From Gaeumannomyces sp. JS-464 (lineage: Eukaryota > Ascomycota > Sordariomycetes > Magnaporthales > Magnaporthaceae): DNA of 64,000 bases. Shown one piece after another: positions 46,852 through 57,649 of the stretch. The position numbers and the translations under genes were made by a program. Each line of letters begins with the position of its first letter. The first letter of the stretch is position 1. Where the stretch lies: NCBI GenBank assembly GCA_002197995.1, contig NGZR01000001.1, positions 2,852,001-2,916,000 on the forward strand, given 5' to 3'. Under the pieces are notes generated by a model that made no database searches, was not told the origin of the DNA, and saw only the letters and a program-made list of their open reading frames with translations.

Positions 46852-48060
46852 TTAGCTCACGCGCCAATCATTCCCTCCACCAACGACCACTTGCGGCATG
46901 CCGACACGGGCAACCTCAGCGAAGGCCTTGCCATCCAGCGCCACCGGGATGCTGTGGGAGCCCTCCCTGTGGACCACGACGCCGAGCACCACGCCGTCGT
47001 CCCCGCTGCGGCGCCGGGCCGCTGCACGAAGACGGACTCGCATGGAAAGCTCTCGCCACTGACGGGCTGCCAGCGCACGAGACGGCCCGTCCGCTAGTCC
47101 GACTTGGTCAGGTTGCCGAAGAAGGCGGCCTGCACGACCTTAACTAAGTTGCCGAGCCGGCCGATGGGTATCTGCGTCCCCGACGAGGATCCGCCGTTGC
47201 CGGCGGTGAAGTAAACGAATCGGTAGCCTCGCCGCGCCGAAGCTGATTTAGCAATGCGGGCAGCTCGGCGGCCACGCCGGTTCTGTTTACGCCCGCTAGT
47301 TCGCACCGCACCAGCGCGCTGTTGGTGAAGGCCCGGGCCGGGTCCAGGACGCTGCTGAGGCAGTATTCGCGGTAGGGAATGGAGCCGGCTTCGTGCTGCA
47401 GAGGTCGACAAAATTGTAGGTGTCTCCGGAGTGGGAACATGAACCCGTTGCCGTTGTGCGTCGCTGCACTGCTGGCGCCAGCCGTTGTCAGCAGAGCTCT
47501 CGCTCATCCTAAGCTGCCTCGCCAGCCATCAGTTTGGCCCGACTTACTGCTTGCCTGCGAGCTTGTCGAGGACGATAAACTGCGTCGGCGATTCGGGCTC
47601 GAGCACCAGCATCTCCGTGACTGGTTTGCCGGGGTCGCTGGCATTGATCCGTGTGGATGGGTTGTCTGCATGAGGTCAGCGCATGCACGGTCTGTTCTCG
47701 ATTGCAGCTGGTGTCTGAAGAAGGGCTCACGATTTTGGTGAAAGCGATGAAGCGATCCGTCACGGCCATGGCGTGAATGTAGCAAGGCCTGCAGGGCAAC
47801 TGCGGCTTCCATAAAAGCCTGGCTACCTTAGCCAGAATATCGAGCGCAAAGACCGACACGACTCCTCATTGGAGATAACGCTAATGACATGCATTGCGTG
47901 AATGCAAATCGTTAGATTCAGGCTCCCATACGTGCGCTAGGTCGACAGGCGCACTTACCTCTTCCGTCTCCGGATTCTCGGCCAGATTGAGGTCTGGCGG
48001 GAGTGCATGCCCCGTCTGGGAATGGCGTCAATGTTGGGGTTCTTTTCCTCACCCTCGGGC
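46852..48060 (-). pseudogene. Carotenoid-oxygenase-family (RPE65-like) pseudogene
   Basis: Minus-strand blocks in family order are PDLNLAENPETEE near 47960-48010, an intron with GTAAGT and CTAAC branch (about 47882-47953), SVFALDILAKVARL, then YIHAMAVTDRFIAFTKI, which carries an iron-ligand His. These are followed by DPGKPVTEMLVLEPESPTQF, a second intron (47472-47547), IPYREYCLSSVLDPARAF, RRGYRFVYFTAGNGGSSSG, LVKVVQAAFFGNL, ESFPCESVFVQRPGA and DDGVVLGVVVHREGSHSIPV. These enzymes cleave double bonds of carotenoids or stilbenes (lignostilbene dioxygenases). The blocks lie in different frames, the N-terminal third is missing, and the conserved FHHINAWE block cannot be found. It is a dead, 5'-truncated copy next to the gentisate dioxygenase. 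Confidence 0.7.
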
Positions 48061-48297
48061 CGTCCCGCCCGCTTCGCTAGAATTAGGATATCAGGAGATA
48101 CCTACCTACTGGCCTAGGTTGGTGTCAGGAAATTAGCTTCCCGGCCTGGAAGGATCCGTATGTACGCTGGTACCTCATTGTTCGGCGAAAGAAGTCACTG
48201 TGCTCGAAATTAGCCTTCGTGCTTCGGTCCTGCGAAACATTGCGGGCGGCGGTTTTCTTCCGCCAAAATATGCCATTCGAGACAATAGGGCGCTGTC

Positions 48298-49456
48298 TCA
48301 ATATCTAGATACGAGACTTTCCACATCCGTCTCCGCCGTTCTGTAGAATCCTAGGGCTTTCAACATGGGCTTGTCGTCGAACCTGTACAGGTACACCGGT
48401 TCCGTCCCTGCATCGGCGAAGTGCTCGTAGGGGTACCAGGCTGGGATGCAAAAGGTGTCGCCCTTCTGCCACGCGAGCCTCTGGCTGCCGATGAGACTGT
48501 GGCCCGAGCCCTCGACGACGTGGTACACAGACGACGCCGTCTCCTGCACTCTCGGCAACTTCTTCCCCGGCATGAGAATTGCGGCAGAGCCTCCGAGGAT
48601 TTTGCTCACTGGTGTTTCCATGCTCGGAATCAGCCACCCGGGAACAAGCAATACGGGACCACACGCCACACGGACGCACCTTCGGATCCATCCGCGTGGA
48701 GGTAAGGCAGAGAGGCATAATCGTGTCCCGTGTCGTCCAGCGCCGCCTTCATCCGCACCCACGGGAAGACGAGCGGCGACCGAGATGTGTTGATGTCCTC
48801 GGCCGGGTAGCGCCTTGCCGAGTAATGCTCGACAAAGTGCACGGGGAAGTGCACGTAATTAGGAAGGTCCAGGCCATCGAGCCAGATCATGGGCCCGGAC
48901 CCGTCCTTGCCGTGGTCGTGCCAGTTCCACGTCGGGGTGAGGATGACGTCGCCGCGCTGCATCTTGATGCGCTGCCCGTGCACGGCAGTGAAGCCGCCCT
49001 CGCCCTCGATGATGAAGCGCATGGCGAAGGCGGTGTGCCGGTGCGCGGCGGCCGTCTCGTTTGGCATGACCAGCTGGAGCCCCGCGTATATGGTGTCGGT
49101 CGTGAACGGCGCATCTGCGTGCGTCGTTTGGATCATCAGCGGTTCGTGTTCCATCCATAAGTAGACATGGTTGACACGGCCGTCTCTTACCTCGCGACGG
49201 ATTCACCAGCATCAGCACCCTCCGCTCTGCCTGCTCTTCACCCACCAGGGCACCGGCCCCGATCAGCGTGGGACGAATGTCGGCATACTTCCACAGGAAG
49301 GGCGTGCACTTAGGGTTGGGCAGCGGGGGATTGAGCCGGCTCATCTGAAGCCAAAGCGGCTTGGTGTGGTTGCTCTCGGCTACACGGAGGAGCTTCGCCA
49401 GCTCGTCTTGGGCCGGTGTGGCTGTCTCGGTCAATGGGGGGACTCGAAGCCGCCAT
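48298..49456 (-). CDS. Gentisate 1,2-dioxygenase
   Basis: This is a non-haem iron bicupin enzyme that opens gentisate (2,5-dihydroxybenzoate) to maleylpyruvate. Three exons: 49191-49456, 49114-48680 and 48608-48298, with introns of 76 and 71 bp whose junctions restore perfect phase. The product is about 336 residues, near the family's 340-360. The first cupin has VMPNETAAAHRHTAFAMRF with the metal-binding HRH, then GDVILTPTWNWHDHG. The second cupin has SSVYHVVEGSGHSLIG and GDTFCIPAWYPYEHF. The start at 49456 (MAASSPPLTETA) needs one base less in a run of six C on the coding strand (49436-49441). As written, the frame opens only from the less likely ATG at 49530. It lies 320 bp from, and divergent to, the Zn2Cys6 regulator, likely its controller. 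Family assignment is strong; substrate is inferred from family and neighbours. Confidence 0.88.
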
Positions 49457-49776
49457 CTTGATACTGCCGAAGTGGGAAAGTCGGGAGCCCCAAAGCCGGA
49501 AAGCCCATCGCTTCGACGCTTCGTCTTCATATATGCAAGGGTCGGCCAGCTTCGGCGACCGCTTCCGGCAACTGCTCTACATGGGTGATCCTGGGCACCG
49601 TCGTCGGGATGGTCCTCGATTCCGGGGAGATAGCCGGTGCTTCCGAAGCGGGGGTGGGGCCGCACCCAGATCTGCCCCGGACTTTGGCATTTAAAGCCGC
49701 GGCTCGCTTCCCCCGCCGACGGGCTGTCCTGGCGGGACACGGGAGAACATCTGGGACTGTCAGCACCACAAGCGCC
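49457..49776. promoter_or_regulatory. Bidirectional promoter of dioxygenase and regulator
   Basis: 320 bp separate two divergent start codons. It contains CGGCGACCG at 49553-49561, an inverted CGG-N3-CCG pair of the sort bound by Zn2Cys6 dimers. An AT-rich CATATATG lies near 49529 and a CATTTAAAG near 49688. The role is inferred from layout. Confidence 0.45.
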
Positions 49777-52330
49777 ATGGACCAGACAGGGCTTGATCAG
49801 GGTCCCGGCTCGGCAGATGCGGCCCGCTTTGTAGGGCGGCTTCCGCGAAAGAGGCAGAGAGTTCCCGTGGCGTGCAGCCTGTGCAGGGCTCGAAAGTCGA
49901 GAGTAGGTGCTGCCGCCCTTCCCTTCACGTGCGAATTCTGATGGCCGCGTTTGCAGTGCGATGGCGCGAGACCCAAGTGCTCGTTTTGCGCGTCCCAAGG
50001 AACCGAATGCAGCTACGCCCAGGCTGCTCTCGGGTCGAATGCCACGGTTCCAAAGTCGTGAGTGTGCATGGCGTCGCGCGCCAAGGAAATTAAGAAGCAC
50101 CATTGATGCTCAAATTCTTGTCCGTCCAGCTATCTTGGCCTCGTCGAGGCCCGTCTTGCCAAAGTAGAGCGCGAAATCTCCAGGCTCAATGGCCAGGTTG
50201 CCGGACTCTCGCTAGCCCCCAACAATGGCGATGGGCCCGACACGGAGTCATGGTCCGACGTCCAAGCCTCCACGGAAGGAGAGGACGGCTCCGGCACTTT
50301 TCTCTCGCTCGACGCAACTGACGGCGTCGGCACAATCGAGTTCACCGACGAGCAAGACTCGGCGTACTTTGGTAGGAACATGGTCAGGCGGCGGTGTCGT
50401 GTCTGCTTGCCGCCGGCTCTCTAACCGCCATTTCCAGGCCCATCATCTAACATAGCCTTTATCCGCGCCCTCCGCCGCGCATTGACATCGTTTCTGCGCG
50501 ACAGACCATCAGCATCACCCGCGACTTCGCCTCTAGAGATTTCAAGACCTCAGTCACCGGTGCCGCGCATGGCCAACGATGCGTGGTTATTTTCCAGCCC
50601 ACGGCCTGCACCTGAACTGCACAGCCTTCCCCAGAGGCGGAGATGATGCCGCTGATCCGCCGCTACTTCTCGGACACGAGCCTTCTCTTTCCCTTCATCC
50701 ATGAGGAAAGTTTCCGAGCGACGTACAGGTCGGCCAAGGCATCCAACTTTCGCCGCGTCCGGCAGTCCTGGCTGAGCCTCCTGTTCATGGTGCTGGCCAT
50801 GGCGACCAGCGCCAACAGCCAAGCCAGCGTGGATGCGCCCAGCCGGGCTGTCCGAGCCGAGGCCTTCTTCACTCGCGCCAAGGCCCTGTCTCTGAATCAG
50901 ATGATAGCCGGCGCCAGCGTCGAAATCAGTAAGAGCCACGGTTTTTCTTCCGTTGGCCGGTCTCGCCCGAGCTGAACAGAAGGGAAACTAACCAGGGCCC
51001 ATTCTGCCCTTCGGGTGTAGTTCAGGTCATGCTGCTCATGACGCAGTTCTTGCAAGGTTCCCAGCGTTCTGTCAAGACATGGACAATCCACGGGCTCGCC
51101 GTCAATGCCGCCTTTCAGCTTGGCATCCAGTCCGAGGAGGCTTTGAACAGATTCGAGCCGCTGGAAAGGGAGATCAGACTCCGGACGTGGCACCATTGCA
51201 TCATGCTGGATCGGTAGGTTGGCCCTGGACTGGGCGGCACAGTCGAAAATGGCACGGAGCTGACATGATTCTAGATCATTAAGCATGACCCTCGGTCGTC
51301 CACCTTCGATTCCCGAGAAATACGTCCGAGTTCCTCTCCCTCGACATGATGGACCCATGCAGCAGTTCATTTGGTCCGCCGAGGAGAGCAGTACCCTCTT
51401 TTTCAACGCGACGATAACGCTATATCGAATAACGCAAGCCGTCATAGACTCGCTTTACGGATGCAACCTGGGCGAGGCGTCGGTTGCAGGCACGGCCAGC
51501 ACGGCTAACACGGCCTCGTCGACGGTGCAAATCGAACAGCAGCTGCTCGATTGGGAATCCTCGTTGACGCTGCCACTGAGGCTCGTCAAGGTCGAGGGGC
51601 TGCTGCAAAGTGAGGGCCCGGAGCTGCCTAAGAGGCTGCGTGCGATCCTAACGCTCCGCTACCACAACCTGCGCATCCTTGCCCACCGGCCCATCCTCGA
51701 CCAGCTTCTGAGCGTCCTCAGGCTCTCCAACAAGTCGGACCTTCGCCACGACACCAACATGTTGTGGCAGTTCGGGGCCAGGAGCAAGACCATCTGCTTT
51801 CAGTCTGCCGAGGCAATCGTCGGTATCATCGACACCGCCACGCGCCCTACCGGCCCTCAGCCGGGGCTGCTCGGTGCTTGGTGGTTTTCGCTCTACTACG
51901 TTTTCAATGCCGCCCTCGCCGTCGCCGCCGTCCTGTTGTCAGATCAGGTCGGCTGCTCTTCCGACACGTACGCGGCCTGCCCGTCGGGCTCCATTCCGGC
52001 GGAGCGCCAGCTGCAAGTCCTCAACCAAGCCATCGGATGCATGCCGCGTCTGGACAGTGGAATCAGAGGGAAAAGTGCGCCAAGTTTGCATCTGGTCTTC
52101 TCTACTGCCTGCGTCAGGGCCTCGCCACCACAGCGGCAGGGCCATCGTCGCCACCGGCTGCTGCTGCTGCTGCCGCTACCGAGAGCTCGTCTGCAGAAGG
52201 GTTCGCAAGTGTGGACCCCCAACTGGCCGATTTGAGGTTCGCCCCTGAGGGGGCCGACTCGGCTGATTTTCACCTGTTCTCGACGCTGAGTTTTCTGAAC
52301 AATGATGGCACGAGAGATCTATTCTGGTAG
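49777..52330 (+). CDS. Zn2Cys6 transcription factor with fungal MHR domain
   Basis: Six exons: 49777-49902, 49957-50057, 50130-50371, 50438-50928, 51021-51213 and 51276-52330. All are bounded by GT-AG introns of 54-92 bp in matching phase. The zinc cluster (residues 33-60) is C-x2-C-x6-C-x6-C-x2-C-x6-C, split by intron 1 after CSLCRARKSR. A linker and a coiled coil (YLGLVEARLAKVEREISRLN) follow. The fungal-specific middle homology region starts at MMPLIRRYFSDTSLLFPFIH and includes VMLLMTQFLQGSQRSVKTW and RSLSMTLGRPPSIP. Two single-base problems exist. One C is lacking in a C run near 50631, just before MMPLIRRYF. One base is lacking near 52056, after which the sense moves to the frame ending at TAG 52328-52330 (REKCAKFASGLLYCLRQG). 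Its start ATG has a strong GCGCCATGG context. It is probably the activator of the flanking aromatic-acid genes. Confidence 0.88.
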
Positions 52331-52360
52331 ATACCTAGGTAGTTTTGCTATTAAAAATCA

Positions 52361-54007
52361 TCAGGGAGATGACACTCCGTCTCGTTTTCTCACGGCCCGC
52401 TCCCATCGTGCCTCCATAGCTTTCTCGGCATCATATCCATATGCCCACATCTGCGTCTGGGGGTCGCTCCACTGATTGGGGCTGCTCAGGAATGGCCGCC
52501 CCTCGACCTCGGCCCGCATGGCCGCGTCCCGGGACTCCTGGAGCGGCCCGTCCTCGAAGTGCCAGAGCATGGCGTTCACCATGCTGGCCTCCTGCATCTC
52601 GCTGGTGCGCCGGATCCGCTCCTTCTCAAACACGCGCAGCGCGAACGGCAGGTCCTCGGCCGCCCGGACCTCGTTGATGGTCACGGCAAGCGCCGCGCCG
52701 TCCTCCACGGCCATGGCGGCGCCCTGCGACATGTACGGCAGCATGGCGTGGGCGGCGTCGCCGAGCGTGACGAGGCGCGAATGCGGGCCGAGCCATGTTT
52801 GTAGCGGCGGTGTAACCACGAGCGGCCATTTGAGAGTGCTGTCCACGAGACCGATGACCTTGAGAAGCCTGGCTTGCGCCCGTCAGTCCCATTTAGGTGT
52901 CCCGTAGCAGCTACGCGCGAGGAGAAAGGCCTCACCGTGGATCCCAGCCTGCAAACTGCCGCTCCATCTCGCGCAGGGCCTCCTCTTGGCTCTGTGGGGG
53001 TCGCGGCCATGGGCCTGGCTGGTCTGGATGCGATAGAACCATGTTGAACGACGTTCCCACAGTCGTGGTGATGGGGTAGGTCATGACGTGGCGGTCCTCG
53101 CCGATCCTGCGGAAAAGAGAGTCAGCCGGCGACGGCACGACAGCACCGGATTGTCAACTTACCAGACGTTCAGACCTGGCTTCTCAAGAATCCAGGCCAC
53201 ATCGGGAATTTCCTTCATCTTGGCAACGTCGACGATTGCGCGGTATGCAGAGAAACCGGTGTACCTCGGCCCTGCGCCCTCACCGCCCGGGAGCAAAGCC
53301 CTCGCCGTCGATTTGACGCCTGCCGCGGTATGTCAGCACGATAGGTTCTTGGGAGCTTCTCACAAAATTTTTGCTCCTTCATTCTTACCATCGACTGCGA
53401 CGACGAGGTCCCCGTGAAGTGCCGTGCCATCCTGCAAGGTCACAGACGCGGACGGCTCGTCATACCGCACCACCCTGCTGTTCAGCCGGACCCGCACGCC
53501 CAGCTCGGCGGCCCTGCCGGACAGGGCCGCATGCAGGTGCGCGCGGTGGACGACATAGTACGGCGCGCCGTACACGGAGCTGAACTCGGGCGAGAGGTCG
53601 GTGAACCCAATCACGTCGCCCGACTGCCACCGCCGGAACGAGATGCCGCCCGGCCGCACCGCCAGGCGGCCGAGCTCCCCCATCACGCCCCACCGGTGCA
53701 GCAGCCTGCCCGAGTTGGGGGGCACCTGGATCCCCGCGCCGACCTCGGCGAACTCGGCTGCCTGCTCCAGGACGGTGATCCTGTGGCCCCGCCGCGCCAG
53801 CGCAATGGCGGCGGCGAGGCCGCCGAGCCCCGCGCCGACGATCAGGATGTCGAGCTTGAGCTGCGCCTGCCGCGGGGGCCCGTCCCCGGCGGTGAGGCCG
53901 CTGTTGGCCTTTTCGAGAAAGTGCAGGCAGCGCGACGGATATGTGGTTGACGTGAAGTGCGGCTTGCTGCCATTGCTGCCGCTCCCGGTCTCGATTGTCG
54001 CCGCCAT
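52361..54007 (-). CDS. FAD-dependent aromatic hydroxylase (salicylate/3-hydroxybenzoate type)
   Basis: This flavoprotein monooxygenase uses NAD(P)H and O2 to hydroxylate an aromatic acid. In this setting the expected product is gentisate. Four exons: 54007-53389, 53319-53163, 53106-52936 and 52868-52361, with introns of 69, 56 and 67 bp. The total is 1455 nt with no frame error, giving 484 residues. The GxGxxG FAD fold is LDILIVGAGLGGLAAAIALA (residues 52-71). The DG motif (DLVVAVDGVKSTAR) is interrupted by intron 1. The GD motif is VTLGDAAHAMLPYMSQGAAM (about residue 350). A 50-residue N-terminal extension precedes the fold and is of unknown use. The ATG at 54007 has a GCCCGCCATGG context. 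The gene ends 30 bp from the regulator's stop codon, tail to tail. Sequence alone cannot separate salicylate 1-hydroxylase from 3-hydroxybenzoate 6-hydroxylase; the neighbours favour the latter role. Confidence 0.88.
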
Positions 54008-54519
54008 GGCGGGCACGCTCTGGTTGTGACGAGAAAAACGACTGCTTTTCCTGAAGGCTCTGGAGGCCGCAGGAGCCGGCGGGGGGTTCGCCTAGATATT
54101 CTCTTATGAACGCTACCCAATATCGTACAGTCCATCCATCGGTGGAAATTCCCCTGGTCCGGGGATTTCCATCTTTAGCCGTATTCAGCCCCCGGCGTTG
54201 TCTGGATTCCAGCGATCCCTAACTCCCCGACCGCAATCCTCCGGGTCCAATCAATCGCCAGCGAACCGGCGCTGCATAATCCACAACCTTGACAAAAAAG
54301 TGAAGGCTACCTGCCTGATGCGGCGCACTACATCTAGGCGGGGATGGGTGACAGGGACCCTGCTTTACTTGGCGGAATTCACTGTTGTTTGACAATCTGG
54401 GAACACGGTTCCAATTCTATACCTTTCCGGAAAAAAAAAAGCTATTAGCTCTATTTTGCTGCCTCGGCCTGCGTCTTGTCTATGCCCTCAAGCCCGCCAT
54501 AGAGCCGACTCCACCTCCA
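54008..54519. promoter_or_regulatory. Upstream region of the hydroxylase gene
   Basis: 512 bp lie between the hydroxylase start and the end of the next minus-strand gene. It is presumed to hold the hydroxylase promoter and the 3' end of the hydrolase gene. No clear operator pair was found, and no coding sense is seen. Confidence 0.4.
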
Positions 54520-55490
54520 TCACGCGAATTTAACGCCGTTTCTCAGGGTGCCAATCTTACTAATGGTCACTTCCACCGTCGTTCCCGGCACAAGGTACCG
54601 GGCGGTTTCATGGAACCCCCAACCCCTCCGGGCGTGCCCGTCATGATGACGGACCCAGCCTGCAACGTCGTGCCCGAGGACAGGTACGAGATCAGATGGG
54701 CGCAGTCAAACAGCAAATCCTGGACCAGCTCCTCCTGCCTCAGCTCCCCGTCGACGACCGTCTTCAGGAGAAGCTCCTTCGGGTCGCCGACCAGGTCGGC
54801 CCGCACGAGGCACGGCCCGAGCGGCGCGAACGTGTCGAAGCCCTTGGAGAACCCCCACTGCGGCACGGCGCCGGCGAGCTGGGGGTCCCTCTGGAGCTTC
54901 CGGGCCGAGATGTCGTTTCCGCACGTGTAGGCGGCGACATGGTCCAGCGCCTCTGCGGCCGACACGTCCTTGGCATCTCGGCCCAGCACCAGGCACAGCT
55001 CGCCCTCGTAGTCGGCCTGGCCGTCCTGCGCTATCCTGGGAATGACCACATTCGCGCCGTGGTCCAGGACGGTGGTGTTGGGCTTGAAGAAGATGAAGGG
55101 AAACGGCGGGGGACTGCGACCTGCTTCTCGGACTGAGTTTGGCATCATTACACTGTCAGCTTCAAGGCTGCACCGCACCCCCCCTGTACGGATTCCATAT
55201 TTGCACTTCTTACTGTGCTTCGCATAGTTCAGCCCGACGCAGCGAAGAATGGGAACCTCGGATTGGGCAAGCGGCCCAAGCAGCTTCTTCACTATTACCA
55301 CCTCGTCAGAGACGGCGGTCTTCCCCGTCTCGTCGTAAATGTTGTCGCCCTTGATCACCAGAGCTCGCAGTCCCGTGTCCTCGGTGGTGTCGCCCAGATC
55401 GAAGCTGGGGTGGGGCAGGATGGGCTCGCCTCTCAGCGTCCTGCCGTCGTCGGCAACGAACCGGATAAGCCGCTCCCACGCGACGGGCAT
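54520..55490 (-). CDS. FAH-family hydrolase (fumarylpyruvate/maleylpyruvate hydrolase-like)
   Basis: Proteins of the fumarylacetoacetate hydrolase family cleave beta-diketo acids with a divalent metal. Next to gentisate 1,2-dioxygenase, the likely substrate is fumarylpyruvate or maleylpyruvate, giving pyruvate and fumarate or maleate. Two exons, 55490-55214 and 55120-54520, flank a 93-bp intron with a GCTGACAG branch. The junction gives LNYAKHSRSPPPFPFIFFKP. Metal-site blocks are seen: DYEGELCLVLGRDAKDV, AAYTCGNDISARKLQRDPQL and SGTTLQAGSVIMTGTPGGVG. As written the frame shifts near 54600 (a C run) and would end early at 54567. Adding one base restores a family-like C-terminus (VPGTTVEVTISKIGTLRNGV) with TGA at 54520-54522, for about 292 residues. 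It lies on the same strand as the hydroxylase and is probably co-regulated. Confidence 0.86.
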
Positions 55491-57523
55491 TTCCAGCGAC
55501 AGGTTACCAACGGAGTCTGGATGGACAGAGTTTCAGTTACCGGTGAAGGGCATTCGCTCGATTAAGAGGTGAGCCCCGGTCGAGATGAAAGCCGAGCGTC
55601 CGGGTCGCCGGGGAGTTAGGATCGGACTTAGGCTGGATTTGGCCCCGCGGCCGTGGCAGTCCGGACCAGCGGGTAGCGCCTGAACTTGAGAGCCGTCCAC
55701 ATCATCCCCTTGATTTTTCACGGTCAAGGCGCTTGGCTCCTGGAGGCGGCCAACGAGTTGCTGTTTATCCCAAATCCAGACAATCCTTCGTAGTAGTGGA
55801 GGGCACAAGGAGCCACACCAGAGCTTTGTCCCGCCGCCATAAAATCGTGCTCCGACACCTTTCCGTCGTGGAAGAAAACCCGACCTGTAGAGAAGGAGAG
55901 GTTGTTCAACAAGCTTGCCGATTTGGGCTGCGAGACAAACGCCCCGCCATGTTGAGATGGCGCATCACGCTGACTTTGGAACCCCGGCAGTTATTGAGGG
56001 AAAAGGGGCCAGAGGTGCAGACTATTGTCGAGGAAGAAACGTGGTGCACGCCACGCCGGCTTGGTCGTCCGTGAACGTCGACGATGTCGTCTCTGCTCGA
56101 GCACGTGGCCGCACTTTACCCCCCGGATGCCTTGTCTGTCACTGTTCCTGTAACCAAAGATGGAAGCGCCCATGCCATCGTGTTCCAAGAACCGCTCAGT
56201 GCTGTCCTGGACATCTCCCGAGGAACGCTCCGGTCTCCCCCGGCTTGCGCGCGTAGCCGCTCCAGCAGCTGCAGGCAACTGTGCAATCTCGGGGTGGGTG
56301 AAGCGTTCGACCGATGTGGTGAGCGCCTCGATAGATGCCGACGGTTGGCCAGGGGTCGGAGCTAAGCCTCCGAAGCCAGTGCTTCATGGCGGATCTGGTC
56401 TGGTCGATTTTCTCCACCACCGAACCCAAGGATGCAGCGGCGACATTCCAGCCGCCCACCCCGCACCCGGCCGTCCGCAAGTGCAACCCCACGGGCTAGG
56501 CGACTATCGGCAGGCAGACTGCCATGGGAGCGGCAGCGGCCCTGATGCTGGGAGCAACGGAATACGCGGGGGGGGGGGGGGGGGGGGGTTGAAGGGGAAG
56601 ACAAAGCGGGGGATAAAAACAAGGAAAGAGTAAAATGAAAGGAAAAACGGAAGGGTAAAAGAAAGGAAACTTTTGGGAAGGTGAAGGTGACGCAAGGTAA
56701 ACCAAGAAAAAATCCGTGAGATGCTCCCACCCTTATCAATCTCTGCTCAGCATGCATATGTCTAAGCTGAGCGATACATCAAACACACCAGGGTTCCGGG
56801 AAAGAGAAGTTCAAAGGGGGTCTTTGCAGCAACAGTTTTCCAAGTAAATACTTCTCCTCCCAGCAGCCTGCACAGGATTGATCCAAGTTCGAGCCTCCTG
56901 GGGCGGTTGTTGATGTCCATAATTAAACTTCACCTCACAGCAATTATATCCGCAAGAGACGCGATCTAAAGGGGCTTCAGGGGCTCAGGGACTCAGGAGC
57001 TGAGGGCTCCTAGCCCAAGCTCTGAGCAAGGTTCGAATCCATGTATTGCAGCCATTCACCATGGCTGGCTAGACAAGAGGAGCAGCTGCCACATCTATTC
57101 ACAGCCAAGGAGCTGTCAGTCTCCTTCAACGACCGATCAACTTTTTTCAATTCCACCTCAGGCCTTCCATTCCATTCCAAGGCCAGCTCCATGGTCCCGG
57201 TGGTCAGGAAACAGGCGGCTCATAACCCTTTCAATTCCTCGTCACCCTCTGCTACTGTGCCTAGCCTCTGGTGTGACAGCGAGAGGCCTCCATTGGGTAT
57301 CGTTGTGTGCGCCTTCGTCAATCGTTCAAATTCCACGTTGACCAAGCCACATCAGCTGAAGAATCAATATAGAAAATGCATGCGTTCACCATCGAGCAAT
57401 CGACCACCATCACTCATGCTGCACTTCCTCGCTCATGCCTGTAGGGGTTTTGGGTAATTATGCAATAAAACTCTCAGGGGGCTCCGGCTTCTCTAAACCT
57501 CTGCAGTGAAGCAAGCTTTAGGG
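55491..57523. other. Region without a confident gene; possible remnants
   Basis: 55491-56560 has normal GC and scattered protein-like pieces on the minus strand in changing frames (for example GCGVGGWNVAAASLGSVVEK near 56430 and ALSGSWNTMAWALPSLVTGT near 56180). They suggest a decayed gene, but I cannot assign a family. A G21 run lies at 56568-56588, followed by purine-rich sequence to about 56710. 56750-57520 holds no coding sense; a short inverted GGGCTCAGG/CTGAGGGCTCCTAGCCC cluster lies near 56980-57020. Confidence 0.4.
56568..56588. repeat. G21 homopolymer
   Basis: 21 consecutive G. With G20 at 43438-43457 and C14 at 46550-46563, it is one of three long G/C runs in the window. The length is uncertain in any sequencing method. 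Confidence 0.7.
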
Positions 57524-57531
57524 TATAAAAG
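57524..57531 (+). promoter_or_regulatory. TATA box of the second F-box-like gene
   Basis: GGGTATAAAAGCA, 126 bp before the ATG at 57650 and in the same setting as the box at 43819 in front of the paralogue. Confidence 0.6.
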
Positions 57532-57649
57532 CACACGCAGCCCTGCTAGATCCATCGTGCCGTATATCTTTCTCAGCATCGAAGGGGGTCTACTCCTTAA
57601 CCTTCTCCTCACCCAGGAATCTCCACGTCTGGGTCCCTCTGTCGCAGCC

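Noticed and set aside
48859..50103. 414-codon open frame on the minus strand
   Set aside because: Its middle part is the first exon of the gentisate dioxygenase read through. The rest is antisense to the Zn2Cys6 gene or runs through an intron, and has no protein-like sense.
56160..56633. 157-codon plus-strand frame ending in the G21 tract
   Set aside because: It depends on the poly-G run and shows no domain. Pieces on the opposite strand look at least as protein-like.
57028..57040. GGTTCGAATCC, resembling a tRNA B box
   Set aside because: No A box, no acceptor-stem pairing and only a mismatched T stem are found around it.
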